Below are positions 43,048 through 51,192 of a stretch of 64,000 bases of DNA, one piece after another. Positions within the stretch are counted from its first letter, which is position 1, and each line of letters begins with the position of its first letter. Source of the DNA: Halalkaliarchaeum sp. AArc-CO (GTDB lineage: Archaea > Halobacteriota > Halobacteria > Halobacteriales > Haloferacaceae); the NCBI RefSeq assembly GCF_024972735.1, contig NZ_CP087723.1:2294001-2358000 (forward strand), given 5' to 3'. The translations under genes were made by a program, and so were the position numbers. Below the pieces are notes generated by a model. The model did no database searches. It was given only the letters and a program-made list of their open reading frames with translations, and was not told the DNA's origin.

Positions 43048-45045
43048 TCAGGCGTCCCGGACCTTCTCCTGGATCTCTTCGACGATGCCGGGGTTCTGGA
43101 GCGTGCTGGTGTTGCCGAGTTCCTCGCCGTTGGCGATGTTTTCGAGCAGGCGACGCATGATCTTTCCGGATCGCGTCTTCGGGAGGTCGGGCGTGAAGAT
43201 TACCCGTTCGGGGCGGGCGATCGGCCCGATCGCCGACTCGACTCCGTCGACGATCCGCTGCCGGAGCGTCTCGTCGCCCTCGTAGCCGTCCTCGGTGATG
43301 ACGTACGCGTACACTGCCTCGCCTTTGAGTTCGTGCTCGCCGCCCACGACGGCCGCCTCCGCGACGCCCTCGACGCCGACGATCGCCGACTCCAGTTCCA
43401 TCGTTCCGAGCCGGTGCCCCGAGACGTTGAGCACGTCGTCGACGCGGCCCAGAACCGTGATGTAGCCGTCCGCGTCGATCTTCGCGCCGTCCTCGGGCGA
43501 ATACACCCAGTCGTCCATGTCCTCGGAGTCGAGATCGGAGTACTCCGCCCAGTACTCCCGGATGAATCGCTCGTCGTTGCGATACAGCGTCCGCAACATT
43601 CCTGGCCAGGGTTTTTGAATCGTCAGGTAGCCTGCCCGGCCGTCCTCGACCTCCTCGCCGGCAGCGTCGACCACGCGGGCGTCGACACCGGGAAGCGGGG
43701 GTCCCGCGGATCCGGGTTTCATCTCACAGATCCCCGGCAGCGTCGTCACCATCATCCCGCCGGTTTCGGTTTGCCACCAGGTATCGACGACCGGACACTC
43801 CTCGTTGCCGATATTGGTGTAGTACCACTTCCAGGCCCGGGGGTTGATCGGCTCGCCGACGGTTCCCAGCAGGCGAAGCGACGAGAGGTCGTGCCGGTCG
43901 GGATACTCCTCGCCCCACTTCATGAACGCCCGAATGGCGGTCGGAGCGGTGTACAGCTGCGTGGCCTCGTACTCTTCGATGATCTCCCACAGCCGGTCGT
44001 AGTCGGGGTAATCCGACGTTCCTTCGTACATCATCGTGGTCGTACCGAGCGAAAGTGGGCCGTAGACGATGTACGAGTGGCCGGTGATCCAGCCGATGTC
44101 GGCCGCACAGAAGTAGGTGTCCTCGGATTTCACGTCCAGCACCGCCTGCGATGTCCAGGTGGCCCACGAGAGGTAGCCGCCGGTCGTGTGTTTCACCCCC
44201 TTCGGCTTCCCGGTCGTGCCGGAGGTGTACATCAAAAACAGCATGTCCTCCGCGTCGCGGGAAACCGGGTCGATCGTGTCGCCTTCGTGGTCGGCAATCA
44301 GGGTCGCGTAATCGTGCTGGTTGTCATGGAGGTCGTGTCCGAACCCGTCGCCGTTTGCGCCGAGCCGGTCGACGACGACAGTCGCCTCGGCGTCGTGATC
44401 GACGCCGGCGAGCCCCTCGTTTGCCTTCTCGAGGTGATCGAGTGGATCCCCCCGCCGGTAGTAGCCGTCGCAGGTGATCAGATACGAGGAGTCGGCAGCG
44501 TTCATCCGGGTCGCGAGTGCCTCCGCGGAGAAGCCGGCGAAGACGACACTGTGGGGAGCACCGATCCGGGCACATGCCAACATCGCGATCGGCAGCTCCG
44601 GAACCATCGGCATGTAGACGGTGACGACGTCGTCTTCCTCTACGCCGAGTTCCCGGAGCGCTGCGGCGAACTCGTTTACCTCCCGGTGGAGCTGTTCGTA
44701 CGTGTAGGTCCGGTTTTCCTCGTCGGTCGGTTCGCCGATCCACTCGATGGCGGGTTCCTCCCCCCGTTCGTCGAGATGTCGGTCGAGACAGTTCGCCGAC
44801 GCGTTCAGCCCACCTCCCGTGAACCACTCGTAAAACGGCGGATCGCTCGCGTCGAGCACCTGATCGTACTTCCGCTCCCAGTCGACCAGTTCGGCGGCCG
44901 CCTCCCAGCACTCCGGCCAGTTCTCCTCGAACTCCTCGTAGATCCCGGGATCGGTGACGTTCGCCCCCTCGAGGAACGCCTCCGGAGGGTCGAACGTCTC
45001 ACTGTCGGGAAGTCTCGCTTCCAGAACCGTGTCGTCGTCTGACAT
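43048..45045 (-). CDS. acs: Acetyl-CoA synthetase (AMP-forming)
   Basis: A 665-residue adenylate-forming enzyme with FLMYTSGTTGKPKGVKHTTGG, the Acs-type WGDITGHSY-like segment DIGWITGHSYIVYGPL, TWWQTETGG, and the C-terminal A10 loop LPKTRSGKIMRRLL with the regulatory lysine. It activates acetate to acetyl-CoA with AMP and PPi release. The ATG at 45045 precedes the acidic N-terminus (MSDDDTVLEARLPDSE). A TATA-like GTTAATAG on the minus strand at 45072-45079 sits about 28 nt upstream and would give a leaderless message. Confidence 0.95.
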   Translation of the reverse strand: MSDDDTVLEARLPDSETFDPPEAFLEGANVTDPGIYEEFEENWPECWEAAAELVDWERKYDQVLDASDPPFYEWFTGGGLNASANCLDRHLDERGEEPAIEWIGEPTDEENRTYTYEQLHREVNEFAAALRELGVEEDDVVTVYMPMVPELPIAMLACARIGAPHSVVFAGFSAEALATRMNAADSSYLITCDGYYRRGDPLDHLEKANEGLAGVDHDAEATVVVDRLGANGDGFGHDLHDNQHDYATLIADHEGDTIDPVSRDAEDMLFLMYTSGTTGKPKGVKHTTGGYLSWATWTSQAVLDVKSEDTYFCAADIGWITGHSYIVYGPLSLGTTTMMYEGTSDYPDYDRLWEIIEEYEATQLYTAPTAIRAFMKWGEEYPDRHDLSSLRLLGTVGEPINPRAWKWYYTNIGNEECPVVDTWWQTETGGMMVTTLPGICEMKPGSAGPPLPGVDARVVDAAGEEVEDGRAGYLTIQKPWPGMLRTLYRNDERFIREYWAEYSDLDSEDMDDWVYSPEDGAKIDADGYITVLGRVDDVLNVSGHRLGTMELESAIVGVEGVAEAAVVGGEHELKGEAVYAYVITEDGYEGDETLRQRIVDGVESAIGPIARPERVIFTPDLPKTRSGKIMRRLLENIANGEELGNTSTLQNPGIVEEIQEKVRDA

Positions 45046-45137
45046 GGGTCGGGCGTACACAGCCGGTGGACGCTATTAACAGTTGTTGGCGATTCGAAGT
45101 CGACAGTGAAAAATGGGCGTCGGGGGTACTGCCGGCC

Positions 45138-46250
45138 GTGCGCCCGCTCGTCCACCTCGAACTCGGCGACCGGCTCGACCGATCGGGCATCGGCACGGCG
45201 GCGTCCCACCAGCGTCGGGCCCTTTCAGAGCACGTTACGGGCGTGGAACCGGTCGCCAGCCTCTGGACCGGCGGCTCCATCCGCGGGGCCGGGACCGCCG
45301 CGCTGCGGGGACGAAACCCGATCCGGAACGTCGACGTCGTCCACTGTCACCTCCCGGGTCCCGCTTCGCTCGCGCTCGCCCGGCTGGCCCGCCGGCGTGG
45401 CGTTCCGGTGGTGTTTCACGCCCACGTGACGAGCGAGGACTTCGCCGGCTCGTTCCGTGGATCGACCGCTGTCGCGCCCGCGTTGCGGCGGTATCTCCGT
45501 CGGGCGTACTCTGTGGCCGATCTGGTGTTGTGTCCGAGCGAGTACACGAAACGCCGGCTCGAGGAGTATCCGATCGACGCACCCGTCGAGCCGATAACGA
45601 ACGGTGTAGATCTCGCGTCGCTCGAAGGCCACGACCGGCTCCGAGGAGAGTACCGCCGCCGGTTCGATCTCTCGGGAACGGTCGTGTTCACGGTCGGCAA
45701 CGTCTTCGCCCGGAAGGGGATCGGCGACTTCTGTCGGCTCGCCGGGGAACTTCGGGACCAGCCGACGCCCGCGGTCGCACCGGGCGACGGGGACGGCTAC
45801 GAGTTCGCCTGGTTCGGCCCGTACGATACCGGCCTTACGGCGTCCTCGACCGTCCGGCGGTGGCTCCGGTCGCATCCGTCGAACGTCACGTTCACCGGCT
45901 GGATCGACGACAAACGCGGCGCGTTCGGCGCCGGCGACGTCTACCTGTTCCCGACACACGAGGAGAACCAGGGGATCGCCGCCCTCGAGGCGATGGCGTG
46001 TGGCAAGCCGGTCGTGATGCGGGACCTGCCGGTGTTCGAAGAGTACTACGAACACGGCCACGACTGTTTGCTGTGTGCCGATCGAACGGAAATGCGCGAG
46101 GCGATCGAGCGCCTCGCCGGCGATCCGGAGCTTCGGGAACGGCTCGGCGCCAACGCCCGCGAAACCGCACGCGAACACGGACTCGACCGGCTCGGGAAGC
46201 GACTGACCGGGAGTTATCGGGGGCTGCTGGAGCGAAACACAAGCGATTAA
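45138..46250 (+). CDS. GT4-family glycosyltransferase
   Basis: A ~370-residue retaining glycosyltransferase: VDVVHCHLPGPASLALARLAR, VVFHAHVTSEDFAGS, LVLCPSEYTKRRLEEYP, FTVGNVFARKGIGDF, and the E-x7-E donor motif HEENQGIAALEAMACGKPVV. The start is uncertain: GTG at 45138 gives the family-like VRPLVHLELGDRLDRSGIG, while an upstream GTG at 45066 adds 24 codons. It is followed after 30 nt by a second glycosyltransferase, so the two likely form a lipid or protein glycosylation pair. Confidence 0.83.
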   Translation: MRPLVHLELGDRLDRSGIGTAASHQRRALSEHVTGVEPVASLWTGGSIRGAGTAALRGRNPIRNVDVVHCHLPGPASLALARLARRRGVPVVFHAHVTSEDFAGSFRGSTAVAPALRRYLRRAYSVADLVLCPSEYTKRRLEEYPIDAPVEPITNGVDLASLEGHDRLRGEYRRRFDLSGTVVFTVGNVFARKGIGDFCRLAGELRDQPTPAVAPGDGDGYEFAWFGPYDTGLTASSTVRRWLRSHPSNVTFTGWIDDKRGAFGAGDVYLFPTHEENQGIAALEAMACGKPVVMRDLPVFEEYYEHGHDCLLCADRTEMREAIERLAGDPELRERLGANARETAREHGLDRLGKRLTGSYRGLLERNTSD

Positions 46251-46280
46251 CCTGCCGCTCGTGAAGCCGGATCCGAACCC

Positions 46281-47387
46281 ATGTACCGTGTCGCCGCGTT
46301 CACGGACACGTATCTCCCCACGGTCAACGGGGTAACGTACACGGTTCGGACGTGGGCGCGCCACTGGCGCGCGCGTGGCGGCCGGATGGACGTGGTGTAC
46401 CCCGACGCGCCGGATCGGGATCCCGACGTGGGTGAGTATCCCGTCGAAAGCCTCCCGTTCCCCTTTTATGAGGGGTTCCGGGTCGGCGTGCCGTCGATCC
46501 CCGCCGACGTCGCCACGCCGGATCTGGTGCACGCACACACCCCGTTCGCGCTCGGGCTTGCCGCGCGCCGGCTCGCCGGCGGCGCGTCGGTTCCGCTGGT
46601 TGTCTCGTACCACACGCCGACCCCGGAGTACGCCCCGTATCTCTCCGGGGACTCCCGGGTCGAATCCTGGATCAGGCGTACCGCAGCGGCGTACGAACGG
46701 TGGGTGCTCGGGGCGGCAGACGCCGTCGTGGTCCCGAGTGAACCCACCGCGGCCGAGGTGCGCGAGCGGACGGGCATCGAGGAGCTGTTCGTCGTCCCGA
46801 ACGGCGTCGACACCGACCGGTTCGCGCCGGCCGACGACGTCGATGTCAGGGCGTTCCGACGACGACACGACCTGGACTCCGGACCGCTCGTGGGCTACAC
46901 CGGCCGGCACGGCTACGAGAAGCGACTCACGGAGATCCCGCCGGCGATCGCCGACCTCGACGTCACGCTCGTGGTCGCCGGCGACGGGCCCGCCCGCGAG
47001 GAGTTCGAACGGGCCGTCCGGCACCACGACATCGACGCCAGGTTCCTTGGATTCCTCGATCGGGGAGAGCTACCGACGTTCTACTCCGCGCTGTCGGCGT
47101 TCCTGTTCCCGAGTCCCGTCGAGACCCAGGGGCTCGTCGCGCTGGAGGCGAACGCCTGCGGCACGCCAGTCGTCGGCGTCGACGCCGGCGCGCTCACCGA
47201 GACGATCGAGGAAGGAGTTACCGGCTATCGGTACCCCGAGGGCGACACCGAAGAGTTCGGGGACGCGATCGAACGGACTCTCTCGGAGAACGCGACGCTG
47301 TCCCGGCGGTGCCTCGACCGACGGGATGAGATCTGCGTCGAACGGTCCCTCGACACGCTGCGTGACGTGTACGAACGCCTGGTTTGA
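46281..47387 (+). CDS. GT4-family glycosyltransferase (diacylglycerol glycosyltransferase-like)
   Basis: A 368-residue retaining glycosyltransferase starting RVAAFTDTYLPTVNGVTYTV, the GT4 sugar-lipid N-terminus. VVPSEPTAAEVRERTGIE, VPNGVDTDRFAP, LVGYTGRHGYEKRL and the donor-site PSPVETQGLVALEANACGTPVV follow. It resembles SQDG synthase or glucosyl-diacylglycerol synthases, so a glycolipid substrate is likely but unproven. It follows the first glycosyltransferase by 30 nt in the same direction. Confidence 0.85.
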   Translation: MYRVAAFTDTYLPTVNGVTYTVRTWARHWRARGGRMDVVYPDAPDRDPDVGEYPVESLPFPFYEGFRVGVPSIPADVATPDLVHAHTPFALGLAARRLAGGASVPLVVSYHTPTPEYAPYLSGDSRVESWIRRTAAAYERWVLGAADAVVVPSEPTAAEVRERTGIEELFVVPNGVDTDRFAPADDVDVRAFRRRHDLDSGPLVGYTGRHGYEKRLTEIPPAIADLDVTLVVAGDGPAREEFERAVRHHDIDARFLGFLDRGELPTFYSALSAFLFPSPVETQGLVALEANACGTPVVGVDAGALTETIEEGVTGYRYPEGDTEEFGDAIERTLSENATLSRRCLDRRDEICVERSLDTLRDVYERLV

Positions 47388-47439
47388 ACGAGTATGTCGC
47401 ACTCCTACGGCGGCCGGTCGCACGCCCGCGCGACCCAGT

Positions 47440-47904
47440 TCAGTCGTCGTCTTCCAGCGCCTGCGCGATCCGCTGGAGCTGTCGAGTGACGTCGCGCACC
47501 TCGTCGCGGAGCTGCCGGATCTCACGGACGACCTCCTCGTTGCCGGCACCCTCCGACCCGCGCTCGCCACGCTCTCCGGGGGCACCCGGCGGGCCGCCCA
47601 TGCCGCCACCCGGGCCGCCGCCCATCATGCCACTCATCATCTGTGCGAAGGGGTTGCCACCGCCCATACCGCCGCCGGGACCCCCACCCATCATCTCCTC
47701 GGGGGACGGGCGTTCGGGGTCACCGCCCTCTTCGCGTTCCTGTTGCCGGCGCTCGCGGATCTCCTCGACCCGTTCGCGGAACGACTTCTCCTCCTCGTCG
47801 CCGTCGCCGTTTCCGCCCTCGTCCGCCCCGGCCGGATCGGCAGTCTCTGTCTCCTCGACGTCTTCTCGCGTCTCGTCGGCGTCGTCGGCTGGATCGTCTG
47901 CCAT
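47440..47904 (-). CDS. Acidic Gly/Met-rich haloarchaeal protein with C-terminal coiled coil
   Basis: A 154-residue protein in three zones: acidic N-terminus (DDPADDADETREDVEE), a basic helix (ERVEEIRERRQQER), a Gly/Met/Pro tract (about 70-110: GGGPGGGMGGGNPFAQMMSG then MMGGGPGGGMGG), and a C-terminal heptad helix (VREIRQLRDEVRDVTRQLQR). Not a family I recognise. Low-complexity Gly/Met linkers between helices could permit oligomer assembly. It is convergent with the glycosyltransferase and divergent from the Mrr-like gene. Confidence 0.6.
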   Translation of the reverse strand: MADDPADDADETREDVEETETADPAGADEGGNGDGDEEEKSFRERVEEIRERRQQEREEGGDPERPSPEEMMGGGPGGGMGGGNPFAQMMSGMMGGGPGGGMGGPPGAPGERGERGSEGAGNEEVVREIRQLRDEVRDVTRQLQRIAQALEDDD

Positions 47905-48080
47905 GGCTCCCCGTTCGGTACTGCGACCGAAAAGCGTTGTTCATCGGAACCGGAAACTTGCCGTGGAGACGAACGCGTTCGGGTGGCGACACCACGTTTT
48001 ATACTCCGGGGATCGAACGACTCCGCCGTGACGCGAACGAGTGGATTTAGGGCGAGGACCACCCGAGGCCGTCGGCGACG

Positions 48081-49463
48081 ATGACGCTGCTCGACGAGCT
48101 ATCGGGGTTCGAGTTCGAGGAACTGATGGTCGACGTCTTCCGACATCAGGGGTACGACGACGTCCGGCAGGCGGTGCGGACGGCCGACGAAGGCCGGGAC
48201 GTCACGATGATCGATCGGTCCGAGGCCGGTCCGCCGACCGGCGTCGTCGTCGAGTGCAAGCACACCGACACCGTCGGGCGCCCCGTCGTCCAGAAGCTCC
48301 ATTCGGCGGTGAAGACGTACGACTTCGACGGGCCGAAACGGGGGATGGTGGCGACGACCGGACGGTTCACCGGCCCGGCCCAGGAGTACGCCCAGCGCGT
48401 GTCCGACGCGCCCGGCGACGTCGACATCGACCTGCTCGGTGGTCGAAAGCTGCGGGAGATCGGCGAGGAGATCGGGATGGACCTGAAGAACGGCCGGATC
48501 GAGGTGCTGTGTGAGGAGTCGCTCGCGCCGCCGGCGGAAGGCGAGGCGATCCGTCGAGTCAGGGAGTCCGCCGGGCGCGTGTCGAATCTGGAGCCGGACT
48601 CGACGATCCGCCCGGAAACAGGGATGGAGCTGTTTCCGACACTGGTGATCGATACGGAAGTAACAGCAGTCTTCGAGACGTCGGTCGGAGTCATTCACGC
48701 CATCGACGACCGGGACCGATTTCTCGTGCGGGCCGACCGGGACGGGCCGGGGATTCTGACCGATCGAGTCGAACAGTTCGTGATCGCCGGTTTCGCCGGT
48801 ACCGTTCCGATCGAGGAGCTCCAGGAGCGTGCCCGGGGTGGGGACGCACCGCCGGTGGAGTCAGTCGGCCGGTTCTGGCTCACCGAAACGGAATACAAAG
48901 ACTGGGCAGTCGAACGACAGTGCGATCGCTACGAGACGACCGTCCAGTACACGGGCGACAACAACGTCACCTACGAACGGACGTGCACGCCGAACCGCTC
49001 GGACGTGATCGTCACGGACGTCGAACCCGTGTACGTGCCACACGTGAAAGCGACCGCAGAACTCGGAGAGTACGCCTACGACCACGCGACGTTTGCGTCC
49101 GACGACGACGCCGTCGTCCTCGTAAACGAGTACGACCGCTGCGTCCACTGCGGGGACGCGAACGACGAACGGACGTTCGGGGACGGTGCGCTCACCTACT
49201 GTGAGAACTGCGGGAGCATCAACTGCGACGATCACGTCCGGACGGAACGGCTCGTCGACGAGCCGGTGTGTACGGGCTGTTCGGTGACCGGGACGTTCTT
49301 CTTCGCAACGAAACACTTCTACGACGAGGAGAACCTGGAGGCGTTCAGCGAGGAGTACGCGGCGATGCCGTTCTATCGGAAACCGCTCGAGAACCCGAAG
49401 CTGGTTGCGGCCGTCGGCGTCGCGCTTGCGGTACTTTTGGCACTCGCAATCGCGGCCGTGTGA
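48081..49463 (+). CDS. Mrr-like PD-(D/E)XK nuclease with zinc ribbon and C-terminal membrane anchor
   Basis: A 460-residue protein. The N-terminal ~110 residues are an Mrr/restriction-endonuclease-type fold: ELSGFEFEELMVDVFRHQGY, D40 in GRDVTM, and E58-x-K60 in VVVECKHTD, the catalytic D-ExK set. A middle region (about 190-340) has unknown fold with beta-rich segments. A zinc-binding part carries CVHCGDAN, CENCGSINCDDH and VCTGCSVTG (about 354-405). A C-terminal helix VAAVGVALAVLLALAIAAV would anchor it. A membrane-tethered nuclease is unusual. No methyltransferase is adjacent. It could act on foreign DNA at entry or in quality control. Confidence 0.78.
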   Translation: MTLLDELSGFEFEELMVDVFRHQGYDDVRQAVRTADEGRDVTMIDRSEAGPPTGVVVECKHTDTVGRPVVQKLHSAVKTYDFDGPKRGMVATTGRFTGPAQEYAQRVSDAPGDVDIDLLGGRKLREIGEEIGMDLKNGRIEVLCEESLAPPAEGEAIRRVRESAGRVSNLEPDSTIRPETGMELFPTLVIDTEVTAVFETSVGVIHAIDDRDRFLVRADRDGPGILTDRVEQFVIAGFAGTVPIEELQERARGGDAPPVESVGRFWLTETEYKDWAVERQCDRYETTVQYTGDNNVTYERTCTPNRSDVIVTDVEPVYVPHVKATAELGEYAYDHATFASDDDAVVLVNEYDRCVHCGDANDERTFGDGALTYCENCGSINCDDHVRTERLVDEPVCTGCSVTGTFFFATKHFYDEENLEAFSEEYAAMPFYRKPLENPKLVAAVGVALAVLLALAIAAV

Positions 49464-49532
49464 CGGCTGAGTCGAGAAGAGAACGCGAGAGTGTTCGACA
49501 ACGGTTTTGTGGTAGGGGAACACCTCGACGGT

Positions 49533-50384
49533 ATGGACGGTCAAGAGTGCGGTGACATTGCCGACGGCAGGACCGTCGGGCGGCGACCGTTCCTAGCGGC
49601 GACCACAGCCTGGGGAAGCCTGGCGGTATCGGGCTGTGTCGGGCGACCGTGGGGGGAAGAGCAGACAACCGCGTGGACCGAACAGTACGATCCACCTGGC
49701 GGGGGACAGGTGACCGTCGAGAACATCGACGGGCCGGTCACGGTGCGTGGAGCGGACAGAGGAACGATCGAGCTGTCAGTCGAGAAGCGATCGACGGACG
49801 GGGACGCGCTCGACCGGAGCCGCGTTCGCGCCGAACACGACGGCGACGGGTTCGCCGTCCGGGCCGAACACGTCGACGGTCCCGGAGCCGAGCCGCCGAC
49901 AGTCGAACTCCTCGTCACGGTGCCACGCACCTATCCGGTCGAGCGAGTGTGGACGGTAAACGGCGACGTGAGCGTCGACGGAACCAGGGGCGACCTGTGG
50001 ACGGGAACCGTCAACGGCGACGTCGACGTCGACGGCGTTCGTGGGTACGTGACGATCGAGGCGAAGAACGGTGATCTGTCGGCCACTCGGACGACCGGGA
50101 TCGACGACCTCTCGGTGTCGAACGGGGACGTCGACGCCGACGTCAGAGCGATCCGGAGCGACAGCCGGATCGAGACGACGAACGGAGACGTCGACGTCAG
50201 ACTCGGCCCCGGACTCGACGCCGAAATACGGGCGGAGGCGACGAGCGGGCGCGTCGATGCCGACGGCGTCCCGCTGGAGAACGCGAGCCGTGTCCCGAGA
50301 ACGGCGACCGGCTCACTCGGGGAGGGAAGCCGCCAGTTGACCGCCGAAACGGCGAACGGCGTCGTGACGCTGTCGATGCTTTGA
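49533..50384 (+). CDS. DUF4097-like beta-strand repeat lipoprotein
   Basis: A 283-residue exported protein. The N-terminus RRPFLAATTAWGSLAVSGC is Tat-like with lipobox. The rest is a right-handed beta-helix-like series of short repeats of the form VNGDVDVDG / IEAKNGDLSA / SVSNGDVDAD (about 140-250), matching the DUF4097 (DUF4098) adhesin-like family. It may sit on the outer face of the membrane and possibly bind cell-surface polymer. It follows the membrane-anchored nuclease by 69 nt on the same strand; whether they are cotranscribed is not known. ATG at 49533 is used. Confidence 0.75.
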   Translation: MDGQECGDIADGRTVGRRPFLAATTAWGSLAVSGCVGRPWGEEQTTAWTEQYDPPGGGQVTVENIDGPVTVRGADRGTIELSVEKRSTDGDALDRSRVRAEHDGDGFAVRAEHVDGPGAEPPTVELLVTVPRTYPVERVWTVNGDVSVDGTRGDLWTGTVNGDVDVDGVRGYVTIEAKNGDLSATRTTGIDDLSVSNGDVDADVRAIRSDSRIETTNGDVDVRLGPGLDAEIRAEATSGRVDADGVPLENASRVPRTATGSLGEGSRQLTAETANGVVTLSML

Positions 50385-50419
50385 GGCCGATCGAGGGGGA
50401 TCTCTCGGTCGAAAAGGCA

Positions 50420-50477
50420 AGTCCGTCACGCAGGCAGAAACCACAACCGTGACAGCGGGGGGCGGGCGTGACGGACT
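50420..50477. repeat. 12-bp perfect inverted repeat
   Basis: AGTCCGTCACGC (50420-50431) and GCGTGACGGACT (50466-50477) can form a 12-bp stem with a 34-nt loop, 36 nt past the lipoprotein stop codon. A terminator-like or RNA-processing hairpin is possible. Confidence 0.5.
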
Positions 50478-50596
50478 CGTGGAGGGGCAGCGTCTGTGGG
50501 TGACGCCGTGGGGGGCAGGGGGGATGACGACACCCGTCGAACGGGGACTGAGAGGGCCGAAGCGGGTGTCGCAGTTTCACGTAGCGATGGAATCAG

Positions 50597-50603
50597 TATA
50601 TAA
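50597..50603 (+). promoter_or_regulatory. TATA box upstream of tRNA-Val
   Basis: TATATAA lies 155 nt before tRNA-Val, too far for a direct tRNA promoter but placed to drive a transcript of about 130 nt leader plus the tRNA. The tract is followed by an AT-rich segment and a GC-rich hairpin-forming stretch. Confidence 0.45.
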
Positions 50604-50757
50604 CTACCTTAGACACAAACGCGCGTTTTAGCTATCCGAATATCGCCCGGCCGAAGCGTGATGATCCGCGAGGCCGACGGCTCCTGCGCCCCGAGTCGAA
50701 AGCTTCAATTACGTACCCGGGTAACCAGAAGATGCGCCGAAGAAACGCAGACAGACC

Positions 50758-50832
50758 GGGTTGGTGGTCTAGTCTGGTTATGACACCTCCTTGACATGGA
50801 GGAGGCCGGCGGTTCAAATCCGCCCCAACCCA
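50758..50832 (+). tRNA. tRNA-Val (GAC)
   Basis: A complete 75-nt cloverleaf. The acceptor stem GGGTTGG (50758-50764) pairs with CCAACCC (50825-50831), with discriminator A at 50832. The anticodon stem CCTCC/GGAGG (50786-50790, 50798-50802) encloses TTGACAT with anticodon GAC at 50793-50795. The T arm has GGTTCAAATCC. CCA is not encoded. Overlapping reading frames on both strands (for example the one starting in the anticodon arm) are artefacts. Confidence 0.95.
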
Positions 50833-51192
50833 TTTCTCGGCGGCGCAACGCGACGAGCGGAGCGAGGCGTGAGCGGAGCGAACGCCTCGAAAACGCGAAC
50901 GGCGAAGCCGTGAGCGGAGCGAGGAGCCGCGCCGCCGTGAATGGTTCTCTGGACGGATTTGAATCCGGGGAGTCGCAGCCCGGAAGCGCAGCGAAGTTGG
51001 TTTGCTTTGAAGCGCTGAGGTATGGATAAGAGACAGTCCTCAACAGTCTATCCATGAGACTCTCGTGAGAAAAGATGATTCAACCTCCACTTCGAGATAT
51101 CATACTCGCGGCTCTCATTTCGACCGAGAATTGGTTGTGTACAGTATACCCAATACAAAACAATTATCTTGGGACACACCATACCGGCAGTC
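50833..51192 (+). other. Non-coding structured region downstream of tRNA-Val
   Basis: No gene is seen. It starts with a GC-rich block (50839-50936) bounded by an 8-bp inverted repeat (GGCGGCGC and GCGCCGCC). The block contains three copies of GAGCGGAGCGA (50855, 50871, 50912), nested hairpins GAGGCGT/ACGCCTC and ACGGC-GAA-GCCGT. A tRNA-T-arm-like CGGATTTGAA (the reverse complement of part of tRNA-Val) follows at about 50955. An ATGGATA/TATCCAT inverted repeat near 51022-51055 follows, then AT-rich DNA with promoter-like tracts before the oxidoreductase. Such GAGCGGAGCGA-type blocks are frequent next to haloarchaeal tRNAs. Confidence 0.5.

Larger units (their letters stand above)
50385..50757 (+). 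other. Non-coding stretch between lipoprotein gene and tRNA-Val
   Basis: No credible protein gene in 373 nt. It holds a perfect 12-bp inverted repeat (AGTCCGTCACGC at 50420-50431; its complement at 50466-50477), an AT-rich TATATAA box at 50597-50603, and a box-C-like GTGATGATCC near 50657 with no clear box D. It may encode a small RNA or only the long leader of the tRNA. Confidence 0.35.

Noticed and set aside
42730-45042. 770-codon plus-strand frame over acs
   Set aside because: Antisense to acs, which has complete catalytic motifs.
50758-50832. tRNA-Val as an attachment site of an integrated element
   Set aside because: I did not see a second copy of the tRNA 3' end nor an integrase in the window, so only a weak suggestion is kept.
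50855-50922. Three GAGCGGAGCGA copies considered as CRISPR
   Set aside because: The units are 11 nt with irregular short spacing, with no spacers of uniform length and no cas genes.
50796-51029. Small ORF starting inside tRNA-Val
   Set aside because: It starts in the anticodon arm and translates tRNA and the GC repeat block; frames like this are common annotation errors next to haloarchaeal tRNAs.
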